This document shows, piece by piece, positions 22,412 through 34,100 of a stretch of 64,000 bases of DNA. The position numbers and the translations under genes are program-made. The first letter of the stretch is position 1, and each line of letters starts with the position of its first letter. Origin of the DNA: Heterohyrax brucei (Eukaryota; Chordata; Mammalia; Hyracoidea; Procaviidae); NCBI GenBank assembly GCA_028571685.1, contig CM053152.1:22638001-22702000 (forward strand), given 5' to 3'. Below the pieces are notes generated by a model. The model was not told where the DNA came from. It searched no databases and saw nothing but the letters and a program-made list of their open reading frames with translations.

Positions 22412-22961
22412 TTAAGTTCTTAGGTTTTCGTAGCAGCTGTGAGAGATAAGGCCTAAGGGATAACCATCTAGTAAAATTCCAAAACTTCATAAAAGTGTGT
22501 GTATTGGTATGAAATACTGCCAAAATAACCACTACATTATAAATGAAGAATCAGGAAGAGGAAGGTGTTCCCTTCCATTGATCATAACCTTTTGCAAAGA
22601 TCAGAATAATAATATTCTTGATCAACCCACCATCATTAAACCCAAGTCATTATCAATATACTATATAGAAATCTTTACCAAGTATAAAGTCGTAATTCCT
22701 AAATTGGGCAAATCATGTATCTAGCAAAACTCTGCCAATTACTACATGAAATTAAGTAGCTAAGTGAATGAAGTTTAAAAACAAAAAATTACTTTTTAGT
22801 TTATAAAATGAAACGAAGAAGGTATTAGTCCAATGTACCCATACAAAAGATAAAAGTAAAGAAAGCTTCTCTATCTAAATAGAAAGTTGGTCAGACTATA
22901 TGAGGCTACTCTTTCTAATGGGAAAGCAATGTAAAATCCTTCATGTCCATTAAAAACTATA

Positions 22962-23154
22962 AACCCATTTCCATCAAGTCAATTTTAACTCACAGTGACC
23001 CTACCAGACAGAATACAATTGCTCCATAGGATTTCCAAAGCTGTAATTTTCACAGAAGCAGACTGTCACATCCTTTTCTTATAGAATGGCTGGTGGGTTC
23101 AAGCTACCTTTCAGTTAGCAGCTGAACACTTCACCACTGCACCACCAGGGACCC
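22962..23154 (-). mobile_element. AfroSINE, longer variant
   Basis: From CCCATTTCCATCAAGTCAAT to GCACCACCAGGGACCC. Confidence 0.8.
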
Positions 23155-23196
23155 TTTAATGTCCATCATAAGTACTTTAATGACCACATAAGTCAC

Positions 23197-23371
23197 TGTT
23201 GCAGCCCTGGTGGCTCAGTGTTTTTAAAAGCTCAGTTGCTAACCAAAAGGTCAATAGTTTGAATCCACCAGTCACTGCCTGGAAATCCTGCAGGTCAGTT
23301 CTACTCTACTCTATGTAGGGTTGCTATGAGATGAAATCAACTCAACTGCGACAAGTTTGGTGGTTTTTATT
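23197..23371 (+). mobile_element. AfroSINE
   Basis: GCAGCCCTGGTGGCTCAGTG head to AAGTTTGGTGGTTTTTATT tail. A second 3'-tail-like piece follows at about 23376-23400. Confidence 0.8.
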
Positions 23372-24056
23372 GCACAGAATTGACTTAACAGCAGAGTTTG
23401 TTTTTTTAAGTCATCGTTAAAAGCTATGCTACTGACACCCTCGATGAACATTAAATATATTGTTTCAAGAAAAAATTATAAAATTGCTCAACATAACTAG
23501 AATCTTGGTAGGATTAACTTAAATAATAAATAAAACATTTTGGCACTTGAAGCCAGATCACCAGCAGATATACATTTCCACTTTAAATTACTGCAACTAA
23601 TTTTTTAATTAAATCAAGCACTCACTTAAATTGGCATAAATGTTGACAGGTAACAATTTACTCTTATCTTAAACTTCCTCGTGTCTTTTAGACAGCCTTT
23701 TGATCTACCCTTAAGGTAGTTCTGACTGCACGTATACAGCTCACTCTATCAGCCTTGTGTGTGTTCATGTTAGAGCTGCTGGAAAGTATTATATAAATAA
23801 TCATAATGGGTTAGGTCAATTTTTTATTTGTTGCCTAGAGATACTAATACTCAGTGTGGGAGTGAAGAGGATGAGGAATGAAGTGGAAGTAGAAGATAGA
23901 TGGAAAATTTCCAGCACAAACAGTGGAAAAATAGAATTAGACTAAGAATCAGAATACTTCTATCCTGTTCCCAACATCACTCTGTTTCTTTAAAGAAATC
24001 AGTTAACCTCATTTGTTCTTTCAACATTCATCCACTGATTATACTTATTAGACCTG

Positions 24057-24331
24057 CATTGTCCTGTACAGTAGCCCTGGGCCACAGGTGGCTTTCAGTA
24101 CTTGAAATGCGGCTTGTTCAAACTGAGATGTCCTGTAAGGGTTCAATGTCAAAGACTAGGTGCAAAGAAAAAAGGCACAATGTCATGCCAATACATTTTT
24201 ACATTGATAATATTTTGGATAAGTTGTGTTAAACACATAGATTATTAATTTCACCCATTTCTTTTTATTTTTTAATGTGGCCACTAGAAATTTTAAAAAA
24301 TTACCTACATGGCTCTATGGGATAGCACTGT
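24057..24331. mobile_element. Non-autonomous hAT-type DNA transposon (MER3/MER33/MER58-like)
   Basis: Ends CATTGTCCTGTACAGTAG and GGGATAGCACTG form a rough inverted pair. The interior GTACTTGAAATGCGGCTTGTTC and AATGTGGCCACTAGAAATTT matches the widespread mammalian MER family. Exact name not certain. Confidence 0.6.
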
Positions 24332-24531
24332 GTTAAAACTCTCTGGTAAGAACTAGTAATACTGAGAAGAATAAAGAAAGCAGTCTCTCTAGTCAAGGAG
24401 CCCACAACCTAGATGGGAAAAATTAAAATTCCTAAAAATAAGTACAATACAAGCATGTTAAGTGCAGTGATAAAGATATGTACAAAAAGGTATGGGAGAA
24501 TAAGGAGGGGGTCAAGACTGAGGAACAATGT

Positions 24532-24691
24532 TAAACCCAAACCAAACTCATTGTCATCCAGTCAATTCTGACTCACAGCAACCCTCTAAGTCTATTCCTT
24601 TACAGTTTCCAAGCATCACCTGGTAGATTCAAACTGCCAACCTTTTGACTTCAACCATAGCGCTTAGCCACTATGACACAAGAGTTTCCTG
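24532..24691 (-). mobile_element. AfroSINE
   Basis: Minus-strand copy starting AAACCCAAACCAAACTCATTG and ending ACACAAGAGTTTCC. Confidence 0.8.
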
Positions 24692-24711
24692 AGGAGCAAT
24701 GTTAGGTTAAC

Positions 24712-24896
24712 AAAAAAAAAAAAAAAACATTGCCATAGAGTTGATTCTGACTTACAGAGATCCTAGAAACCCTACAGGACCAGACAGAACAGCTCCCATA
24801 GGGTCCCATAGGGTTTCCAAGGAACACCAGGTGAATTTGAACTGCCAACATTTTGGTTAGCAGCCATAGCTCTTAACCACTACATCACCAGAGTTT
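24712..24896 (-). mobile_element. AfroSINE with a repeated CCCATAGGGT unit
   Basis: Minus-strand copy after an A16 run. GTTAGGTTA left and ATTAGGTTA right suggest the target duplication. CTCCCATAGGGT is partly repeated within it. Confidence 0.75.
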
Positions 24897-25227
24897 CCAA
24901 CATTAGGTTAGTCTTCTGAAAACAGTACTACCAGAGTCTGAAAGAATACACAGAAAGATGAAATGTAAAGGACAGAGACGGAGGGAATTACATGAGAAAA
25001 GGATTGTATGAGCCAATACAAAGAAACAGCAAAGAAGAAAGAAGGAATAAATGTTGTTTCCTGCTGATAGAAGGAAAAGGTGAGTTGTGAAGTAGAGAGT
25101 GTACAAGACTAAGATGGGTTTCTGCAACATTTTAAAGGGCTTGAAATTTTATCGTTAGGCAATGGAGAGTCACTGAAGGGTTTTAAGTAGGGGAGTGCCA
25201 AGATCAGAAATACTGGACCATGTCTTC

Positions 25228-26046
25228 CAGAGATTACTTGTGAACAGGCAATCAGTTCTCTTGCTCCATGGGTCAGCTCTAGCTCTGTCTCATGCTGGTC
25301 TGTTTCTGATGCTTTCTAAACACTACTGCGACTGCTGGTCCTCTGCTATTTGTTTCTCACCATGTGTACCTTCTTCTATGTTAACAGTTGTCCTCGCTTC
25401 CTGAGTCTTCTATCCATTCAGTTTTAAAACCACATCCACATTTTAGATACGTTAGAGCAGCAACCCAGTTTCTCAGTCCCAAATTCTTAATCATCTGAGT
25501 GCTGCTCTAACAGAAACACTACAAGTAGATGGCTTTAAGGACGAAAAGTTTATTTTCTCACAGTCTAGGTCACTGGAAGTCTGAATTCAGAGTGCTGGCT
25601 CCCATGGAATGCTCTCTCTCTGTGTCAGTTCCGTGGGATGGGCCTTGTCTTACATCAGTCTTTCATTGGTCTGAGAGCATCTGGGCACAGTAACTTCAGG
25701 CCCAAAGGACATACTCTGCTCTTGGTCCTGCTTTCTTGATGATATGAGGTCTCCGACTCTCTGCTTCCTACTCTTTCCCTGCATCTCTTGTAGTGTAAAA
25801 AATGGCATAAGTTACACTCCAGGTAAACTCCCTTTACATTGGAGCAGGGAGGAAACCTTAGGAAGGGTAGCACAGTCCTACCCTAATCCTATTTTACATA
25901 ATCCAATCTAATAACCACAGGCATAGATTAGGATTTATAGCATAGGAAAATCACAAAATGGAGGATAATCACAAAATACTAGGAATCATGGCCTAGCCAA
26001 ATTGTTACACACATTTTCTGTGAGAGATGCAATTCAATCCATGACA
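25228..26046 (-). mobile_element. ERVL-MaLR fragment: 5' LTR plus a piece of internal region, antisense
   Basis: The LTR spans 25486-26046 (minus-strand start TGTCATGGATTGAA). Left of it, 25228-25485 matches the internal region of the 19.3-20.2 kb fossil. The other LTR is absent. An old, incomplete copy. Confidence 0.75.
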
Positions 26047-26427
26047 GAGCTGTTACTAGGTATGTGAGCCCAGGAATCCATTTACTTTTCTTGTATTCAT
26101 TCAGCTCAGGTGTCCAGATAGATGGTCATCAATTGGGTGGTACAGGATCTATCGTACAGTCTTAGATTGGCAGAGGTGATTGATGTAGTCACAGGTATCT
26201 AGTTGCACACACTGAGAAAAGCAAGGGGCTTACAGTCATCTATGTCTGTAAAGAAATCATGTCGCAGTTCCTTAAAGTGCATGAAGTGCACAGGTTTTGT
26301 AGCCAGAAGATGTGTGATTGATGCTGAATGTAGCAGTGAGAGGTATTCAAGATCTATGGGCCCCATATGACTGCACCTGTCTTGAGTTCCCGGCTTATAG
26401 GAGCTAGCAGATATGTATGTATAGCCA

Positions 26428-26447
26428 AAAGCCAAGTGCCGTCCAGT
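26428..26447 (-). repeat. SINE tail fragment
   Basis: GCCAAGTGCCGTCCAGTC, matching only the 3' end of an AfroSINE subfamily. Confidence 0.4.
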
Positions 26448-26478
26448 CTATTATATATATGTGTGTATGTATATATTT
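26448..26478. repeat. Short TA/TG-rich microsatellite
   Basis: Alternating TATATATGTGTGTATG-type run. Confidence 0.6.
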
Positions 26479-27062
26479 GTTTTCTTCACACTGTTTTGTT
26501 AAATTGCTCTCTCCCCAAGCCTCGGACAATGGCTCAGGGTGACTAAGGGGTCCTACTTCCTGCCCAGAGGATGTGTTAGCCTTTGGAGCTGGCTCAGGCA
26601 CTGTGCAGAAAAGGGAGGGGGAGTGCTGGTTAAAGGGAGAGAAATTTATCCAAAAGGAAAATTTTAGATCTGCACGTGGTAGGTTAGATGTAAGCTACTT
26701 ATCTTTTGACAACTGAATGCTGTCTGTCAGATTCTGAAGGTGCAAGTGGGTCTCTACTGCTTGGACTCTCCCTCCATAGAAGATGCTTTCCAAACACTAC
26801 TGCTCCCTTCACCATGCTCAGCTTCAGCCAACATGTCTGTGGGGTGCTGATTCTCACCAGTTAGGTCTGGTCAGTCTATGTACTTCTTGACCTATTCTCC
26901 CTTCCCTATTGCTTACTCTGATATCTCAACTTTCCCATCGATGTTTAGGTCTCCTAGAATGTTATATACAGTCAATTCATTTTCTTAGGGTTTTTGTTTT
27001 TATCTTCATTTTGGTTCTTTTGTCTTTGTTTTTAGAGTTATCACAGGAAGCACCATACTACT

Positions 27063-27559
27063 TGTCGTGGACTGAAATGTGTCCCCCTAAAAATGTGTTT
27101 AGTTATTTGGCTAGGTCACCATTCCTGATATTGTCTGATGTTCCTATATGCTATAACCCTGCCTCTACGATGTTAATACAGGAGGATGAGTGGCAGTTGT
27201 GTTGGTGAAGCAGTGCTCAATGTATAAGATTATATTGTGCCTTTTAGCAATCTCTTATGATATCAAAGAAAAAGCAACAAGCAAAGAGCTAGGAACCTTA
27301 TACCATCAAGAAAGAAGCAGTACCAGGAATAGAGTACATCCTTTGGAAAGGACCCAGTGTCCCCACGCCTCATAGGTGCCAAGTCTAGGAGAACACTGAC
27401 AACAATGAACTTCCTCCAGAGCCTGTAGAGAAAGCCTTGCCTGGAGCTGATGTTCTGAATTTGAACTGAAAGTGTACTAGACTATAACAAAATAAAATTT
27501 CTTTTTAAAGCCATCCACTTGTGATATTTAAGTCACTGCAGTACTATATGACTAAGAAA
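27063..27559 (+). mobile_element. ERVL-MaLR LTR, sense
   Basis: It begins TGTCGTGGACTGAAATGTG and ends near GACTAAGAAA. It is the only copy of this LTR family on the + strand here. AATAAA near 27490 is the LTR polyadenylation signal position. A fossil, similar in age class to the other copies. Confidence 0.75.
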
Positions 27560-27602
27560 CTACTCCATCATCTTAGTCCTGCCTCTTAAACATCTCTTTT
27601 TC

Positions 27603-27655
27603 ACAGCCATCCACTTTGGGGATTTCTTTTATAGCAGTACTAGTTGACTAACACA
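27603..27655 (+). repeat. Second copy of the LTR 3' tail
   Basis: CAGCCATCCACTT...AGCAGTACTAGTTGACTAACACA repeats the last roughly 55 bases of the preceding LTR, after a gap of about 45 bases. It may be a tail duplication or the end of a second LTR copy. Confidence 0.5.
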
Positions 27656-27659
27656 TATG

Positions 27660-27818
27660 TCATCTTCATATTTGATGCTGTGTTTGAAGCCATTGTTGCA
27701 GCTGCTGTGTCAGAAGAATGAAAAAATCTATCTTGGAAGAAGTATAGCCAGAACGGTGTTCAAAACTGAGGATGCAAGTCTTTGTTTTCAGGAGGCACAA
27801 ATCACAAAAAATGACATT
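27660..27818 (+). mobile_element. RTE LINE remnant, left part
   Basis: Translation gives YLGRSIARTVFKTEDASLCF then QEAQITKNDI, similar to the C-terminal part of the RTE protein, where the antisense copy at 15.9 kb has EAKMVRL...EKDIMFG. The reading continues across the L1 at 35188 as MFGKADG, so the L1 landed between these codons. Relative to the other copy about 20 residues are missing before NDI. Confidence 0.55.
27807..27818 (+). repeat. Left target-site duplication of the full-length L1
   Basis: AAAAATGACATT, identical to 35188-35199. The left end could extend by an A that is indistinguishable from the tail. Confidence 0.9.
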
Positions 27819-28189
27819 GGGGGGAGGAGTCAAGATGACGGACTAAGCACACGTCTCCCTAAATCCCTCTGGAAACTAAGACCTGAATTTGTAATTAAAC
27901 GGAGCCTTCCGGCCACCTAGTGAACCCTAGCACATGGCATAGCACTGTTAATTTGGACTTCATACCACTGAATGGAAAACCTCCTCTCTTTCACTGGCTC
28001 CTGCACCTGGCCAGTCCTGGCTTTCATGGTCTGAAGGTATCTCACCATTTCAAGTTCTTTTTCTCTGTCTCGGCCAGCCAGTGGAGCTAGATCTTGACTA
28101 GCAGCTTGTCTCAGAGGCACTGCTAGTAGGACCGGCAGGCAAAATTGCCATGTTTTGAAAGCCTGGCTTAGGAATCTGTACATTTTCTA

Positions 28190-28775
28190 CTATGGGCCTC
28201 TCTTTTCACCTCTGCCACAGTGTTGCTTGTATGGAATGTCAGCAAGCTTATGCGAATGCCATCTTGGGTACAGAACAGCAACTGGACATAATTCTTAGCC
28301 TTGGAGACTGCACCTGCCTGTAAGAGAGCACTTTTCTGGCAGAAAGGCAGCAGTTTACACAGTGTTGCTATAGCTGCAGCCCAGCAACAGAGGCTGTCGA
28401 CTCTATGCATCACGGTCAGCCTCACTTTTTCCGCCTCTGCTATAGTGTAGTTTCTATGAAGGTGGTGATGACCTTGTGTGGGATGCCACCTTGGGTATGG
28501 AGCTCTCAGCTGGACTTAATTCTTAGCCTGGGAGGCTGCGCTTGCCGGCAAGACAGTGCTTTTCCATCAGAAAGACAGCAGTTTACACAATGTTACCTAC
28601 ATCTGGGGCCTGGCAACAGAGCTTGTGGGACGTCATCTTGGTTATGGCGGCCTCAGTGAGACCTAATTCTTAGGCTGGGAAGCAGTGCCTGCCAACAGGA
28701 GAGCACTTTGCCAGCAGAAAAGTAGTATTTTTCACAGTGTTGCCTATGGCCAGGGTCCATCAACAAAAGCCAATA
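28190..28775 (+). repeat. Tandem units in the L1 5' UTR (three)
   Basis: Three head-to-tail copies can be followed by shared landmarks. The segment ending in AATTCTTAGCC lies at 28283, 28512 and (AATTCTTAGGC) 28659. The CAGAAAGNCAGCAGTTTACACA-like segment falls near 28340, 28567 and 28715. Spacing is about 229 and 147 bp, the third unit being shorter. Each unit also has a CATCTTGG-like box. The arrangement resembles the promoter monomers of rodent L1s; promoter function here is inferred. Confidence 0.7.
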
Positions 28776-29029
28776 GGGCAGTAGCCTTGCTGTTTTTTGA
28801 ACTAGTTGATAACATTTGGGGTTGGATATAACATGCTAACTTTGCCATTTATGAAGAGGGGCCTCTATACCGGAAAATGTGACTGACTTTAAAAGTGGTC
28901 AGATATCTTTTACTGTTTATTTTAAGACTGCCTAGAGAAATATCTGCGGTCCATTCTTACAGCATCTCTCTCAGTCGTTAATCATGCACATGAAGCCCAA
29001 AAAGCAGCAGACTTTGGAGAAGGCCAGCC

Positions 29030-29090
29030 CGCCAAGTGCCGTTGAGTTGGATCCGACTCATGGCAACCCTAGAGGCCAGGGTAGAACTCA
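29030..29090 (-). repeat. SINE tail fragment just before L1 ORF1
   Basis: GCCAAGTGCCGTTGAGTTGG, ATCCGACTCATGGCAACCC and a few more bases; the 3' third of an AfroSINE on the minus strand, lying in the L1 leader. Confidence 0.65.
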
Positions 29091-29936
29091 TGGCTTCAGA
29101 AGGCCCCCCAAATGAAACAACCAAAGAGCTTTCTGGATGAAGAAACTTTTCTGAAATTATCAGAAGATGAATACAAAAGGACTATATATAGGGCCCTCCT
29201 AGACCTTATACAAAATGCAGACAGCAAAATGAAAAATTAAGCAAGCTGTTCAATCTGATGGAACATCAATACCGGGAAATTCAACAGATCAAGAACAAAA
29301 TTAAAGACATAGAAAATTCAATTCAAAGCCAAGAAAACAGAATGGAACAAATGGAAAAGAGACTCAGAAGACAGAGTAACCGACTCCTGCATCTATAAGG
29401 AGAAATCAGGAAAAAGAAGTAAGAAAAATGAAGAAGCATTAAGTAGTATATGGGACTCTATGAAGAGGAACAGCCTATGATTAATTGGAGTTTCTGAACA
29501 GGGTGAGACACTTGAGAACACAAAGAGTATTGTCGCTAAGCTGCTGACAGAGAAATTCCCAGAAATCATGAAAGAAGAGAATATAGAGATCCAAGATGCA
29601 TATCAAATGCCATTCAATATAGATCTCAAAAGAAAGACTCCAAGACATATTATAATCCAGCTTAACAAAATGAAACATAAGCAGAAACTCTTAAAGGCAG
29701 CAAGACTCAAAGCAAAGCTAACATTTAGAGGGAAACCCTGTAGGCTTTCATCAGATTTCTCAGCAGAAACAATGATGGCATGGAGACAGTGGCATGACAT
29801 TTTCAAAGCCTTTAAGGAAAAGAACTTCCAACCAAGAATTATATATCCTGCAAAACTATTTTTCAAATATGAAAATGAAATTAAGACATTCATAGATAAA
29901 CAGAAACTCAGAGAATTTGTAAAACCCAAAAAATAG
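29090..29936 (+). pseudogene. L1 ORF1 (RNA-binding protein), degenerate
   Basis: The first half encodes a heptad-patterned coiled coil (NKIKDIENSIQSQENRMEQM) with a stop near 29396. The second half, open from 29568 to 29936, has the conserved RNA-binding C-terminal domain, including KGKP-like RGKPCRLSSDFSAET and the block KEKNFQPRIIYPAKL. The normal protein is an about 330-residue trimer that coats L1 RNA. The first part needs more than one frame to read through. Confidence 0.8.
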
Positions 29937-30415
29937 CTACATGGAATATTGAAATAAACTCTTGGCTTTGGCTTAGAAGAACAAAATCGCTAACTATATA
30001 TTTTAGAAGGACATATCATCAGTATCCTACTCAGTTAGAGAAGGCTTCAAACTCAATCAAAGCAGTAATAGTGGAAGAAATAATCCAGTGATCATATCCT
30101 GAAACTATGATGTCATCATTTTAAAAAGAGGGATATATTACAGTCATTACAGTCCTTCAAGATGGAGAGGAAGTTGACAAGATTGATAGTAATTAAAATT
30201 AGGTCCATATATAGTTTATTAAGTGGGATCATAGGGGCAGCCATAAAGCACAATAAAGATGTAATATACCATATCAAGGAATCTAGTACAGGAGTCTCAA
30301 CATTCACAAAACCAACCACGAAAAAGGTGAAAAATCAAATCACAAAGAAGAATGTCCCAGAACAGATTAATAAGAACAACAGAGAAAACATCAGCACCAA
30401 AATAAACATATCACA

Positions 30416-33400
30416 ATGGCAGCACTGAACACATACCTATCAATAGTTACATTGAATATGAATGGACTGAAAGTTGCCATAAAGAGACATCGAGTGACAT
30501 CTTGGATCAAAAGACATGACCCATCCATATGTTGCCTACAAGAAACACACCGTAGGCTTAAAGATATGAACAAACCAAAAATTAAAGGATGGAAGAATAT
30601 ATATCAAGCTAGCAATGAACAAAGAAGAGCAGGTGTGGCAATTCTGATCTCAGCTAAAATTGATTTTAATGTAAAATCCACCATCATGGACAATGATGGA
30701 CACTATTTACTGCAGAAAGGTTCAACACACAAGCAGGACTTAACAATATTAAATATTTATGCACCTAATATTAGAGCTCCTAAATACGTCAAAGTAAAAC
30801 TGACTACACTCAAAAAGGAGATAGATCACTCCACAATAATAGTAGGAGACTTCAATACTCCACTGTCAATATTGGACAGATCATGTAGTAAAAAGCTCAA
30901 TAAAGACACAGAAGACCTTATGCCACAATTAACCAACTAGACTACATCGGCACATACGGAACTTTCTACCGATCAGCAGACAACTACACCTTCTTCTCCA
31001 GTGCATATGGAACATTCTCCAGAATAGACCATGTGTTAGGACATAAAGCAATTCTCAACAAAATCCACACCAGTGAATTAATCCAAAGCATCTTCTCGGA
31101 TCATAAAGCCATAAAAGTCAAAATCAATGGCAGAAAAAACACAGATACAAAGTAGAAATCATGGAAATTAAACAACATTTTGCTCAAAAACCCATGGGTT
31201 ATAGACAAAATCAAGGATGAAATAAAGAACCTATGGATTCCAATAAAAATGAAAACACTTCCTACCAGAATCTATGGGACACAGCCAAAGCAGTGCTCAG
31301 AGGTCAGTTTATCTCCATAAACGCACACATCTGGAAGGAAGAAAGAACCCAAACGAAAGAACTAACCCTACAGCTTGAACAAGTAGACAGAGAACAACAG
31401 AGGAACCACTTAGGCACCAGAAGAAAATAGATCATAAAGATTAGAGCAGAACTAAATGAATTAGAGAATAGAAGAACAATTGAAAAGACCAAAAGCTGTT
31501 TTTCTGAAAAGATTAACGAAACTGACAAACCATGGCTAAACTTACTAAAGAAAAACAGGAAAGGAACAAATAACCCAAATAAGAAATGAGAGAGGAGTTG
31601 TCATACAAATCCAACAGAAATCAAAAATATCATAACAGAATACTATGAAAGACTGTACTGTAATAAATTTGAAAACCTAGAGGAAATGGACAAATTCCTT
31701 GATTCATATCACCTACCCAAATTATCACAAGGTGAAGCGGAACAACTTAATAAGCCCATCACAAAGGAAGAGATAGAAAGAGTCATCAAAAACTGCCAAC
31801 CAAAAAAAGTCCAGGCCCAGACGGTTTCACCGCAGAATTCTACCAAGCTTTTATGGAAGAGTTATCTCCAATACTACTGAAACTATTTCACAGTATACAA
31901 AGGGATGGAATACTCCCAAATTCATTCTGTGAAGCCAGCATAGCCCTGATACCTAAGCCAGGGAAAGACCTAAGCAAAAAGAAGAACTACAGACTGATAT
32001 CACTTATGAATCTAGATACAAAAATCTTCAACAAAATTCTGGCCAACAGAATACAACAACATATCAAAAAAAGTAATCATCATGACCAAGTGGTATTCAT
32101 ACCAGGGATGCAAGGCTGGTTCAAAGTCAGAAAAACAATTAATGTGATCAATCACATATTTATCACAAAGGACAGGAATCATGTTATCTTGTCTATTGAT
32201 ACAGAAAAGGCATTTGATTAAAGTCTAACACCCATTCATGCTAGAAACTCTCAGCTAAATAGGAATAGATGGCCAATTTCTCAATGCAATTAGGGCTATT
32301 TATACAAAGCCAACTGTCTACATCATCCTGAATGGAGGGAGACTGAAAGACTTTCCCTTGAGAACAGGAACTAGACAAGGATGCCTACTCTCAGTTCTGT
32401 TATTCAACATTTTACTAGAAGTTCTAGCCAGAGCAATTAGACAAGACCAAGAAATAAGGGGCATCTGCAGCAGCAAAGAAGAAGTAAAAATCTCCTTATT
32501 TGTAGATGATATCACTGCATACACAGAGAATTAAATACATAGGTAAACTACTCAAACTGATAGAAGAGTTCAGCAAAGTCTCAGGATACAACGTAAACAT
32601 AAGTAAATCAGTAAGATTCCTTTATACCACCAACAAAATTATTAAGGAAGAAATCAACAAGTCAATACCATTTACTATACCCACCAAGAAGATAAAGTAC
32701 CTAGGAATAAATCTAACCAGAGAAACAACAGACCTTTACAAAGAGAACTATGAGCCCTTTCTACAGGAAACCAAGAGAGACTTACACAAATGGGAAAACT
32801 TACCCTACTCATGGATAGGAAGACTTAACACTGTGAAAATGTCTATTTTACCCAAGGCAATCTACTTATATAATGCAATCCCAATGCAACTTCCAGTGTC
32901 ACTTTTTAAGAAGATAGAGAAAGAAATTACCAATTTTGTTTGGAAAGGGAAGAAACCTTGGATAAGTAAATCACTACTAAAGAACAACACACTGGGAGGC
33001 CTCTCATTACCTGACTTTAGAACCTATTACACTGCCACAGTAGCCAAAACAGCCTGGTACTGGTACAAAAAGAGACAGACAGATCAATGGAACACAATCG
33101 AGACCCCAGAGATAACACCATCTGACTATAAACAGTTGATATTCGACAAAGGCTCCAAGACATTAAACAGGGGTAAAAACAATCTCTTCACAAACGGTGC
33201 TGGCAAAATTGGATTTCCATCTGTAATAAGCTGAAATAAGACCCATATCTTACACTTCACACAAAAAACAACTCAAACTGGATAAAAGACCTAAATATCA
33301 AATCAAAGACGATAAAGCTCATCCAAGAAAAAGTAGGAACAACAATGGAAGTTTCAATACACGATGCAGACAGACTTTAAAATCTGTCAAGCAAACCACA

Positions 33401-34100
33401 ATCAACAGAAGAGAAAATAGATAAATGGGAACTACTAAGAATCAAACACTTTTGCTCATCCAAAGACTTCATTAATAGAATTAAAAGGCCACCTACAGAA
33501 TGGGAAAAAAGATTTGGCAACTATATGTCAGACTGACTCCTGATCTCCCTAATCTATAAGGTACTACAAAATATCAACAAGAAAAAGACAAATTGTCCAA
33601 TTAAGCAATGGGCAAAGAAGATGGACAGACACTTCTTTAAAGAGGAGATCCAGGCAGCCAAAAAACACATGCAGATATGCTCATGATCATTAGTTATTAA
33701 AGAAATTCAAATCAAAACAACAATGAGATACTATCTCACCCCAACAAGGTTGGCCATGATCCAAAAAACACAAAACAAAAAATGTTGGAGAGGCTGTGGA
33801 GAAAGTGGAACTCTCCTACACTGCTGGTTGGATTGCAAAATGGTGCAATCTCTTTGGAAAGCAATCTGGTGCTCCCTTAAAAAAATTGATATAAATATAC
33901 CATTTGACACAGTAATTCTGTAGGAGTTTATCCTACAGAATCAAGGCCATTAAATCAACTAATGCATGCACACGAATGTTTATTGCAGCATAGTCCACAA
34001 TAGCAAAAAGATGGAATCAACTCAGATGCCCAACAACAGAGGAATGGATAGGTAAACTATGGTATATATACTCAACAGAACACTATACAATGATAGAACA
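30416..34100 (+). pseudogene. L1 ORF2 (endonuclease and reverse transcriptase), degenerate
   Basis: The ATG at 30416 begins an APE-type endonuclease with LNMNGL, CCLQETH and VGDFNTPL. After a stop at 30938-30940, YGTFSRIDHVLG and FSDHKAIK follow. The reverse transcriptase part is split over several frames from 31.2 to 33.2 kb, and its catalytic box reads FVDD in place of the usual FADD. The C-terminal zinc knuckle [18 protein letters not shown] (C-x3-C-x7-H-x4-C) is intact at about 33.8 kb. At least four stops or frameshifts separate the parts, so no functional protein is expected. Confidence 0.85.

Larger units (their letters stand above)
22412..24056. other. AT-rich unique sequence with two AfroSINEs
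   Basis: 22412-22961 and 23400-24056 have no recognised feature. The 110-codon ORF at 23900 overlaps the hAT element and is not a gene. Confidence 0.5.
24345..25226 (+). repeat. Ancient interspersed repeat, unclassified, split by two AfroSINEs
   Basis: AAGGAGCCCACAACCTAG, then AACAGCAAAGAAG and GGCAATGGAGAGTCACTGAAGG plus TTTTAAGTAGGGGAGTG are phrases of a common old mammalian repeat whose name I cannot give with certainty. A related copy lies at 48.86-50.25 kb. Confidence 0.5.
26047..27062. other. Unidentified stretch between two MaLR LTRs
   Basis: Moderate GC, no ORF of note; contains a SINE tail and a TA/TG run. It could be an unrecognised old repeat, but no family match is offered. Confidence 0.4.

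Noticed and set aside
29603-29929. 108-codon minus strand ORF
   Set aside because: Shadow of L1 ORF1 on the opposite strand.
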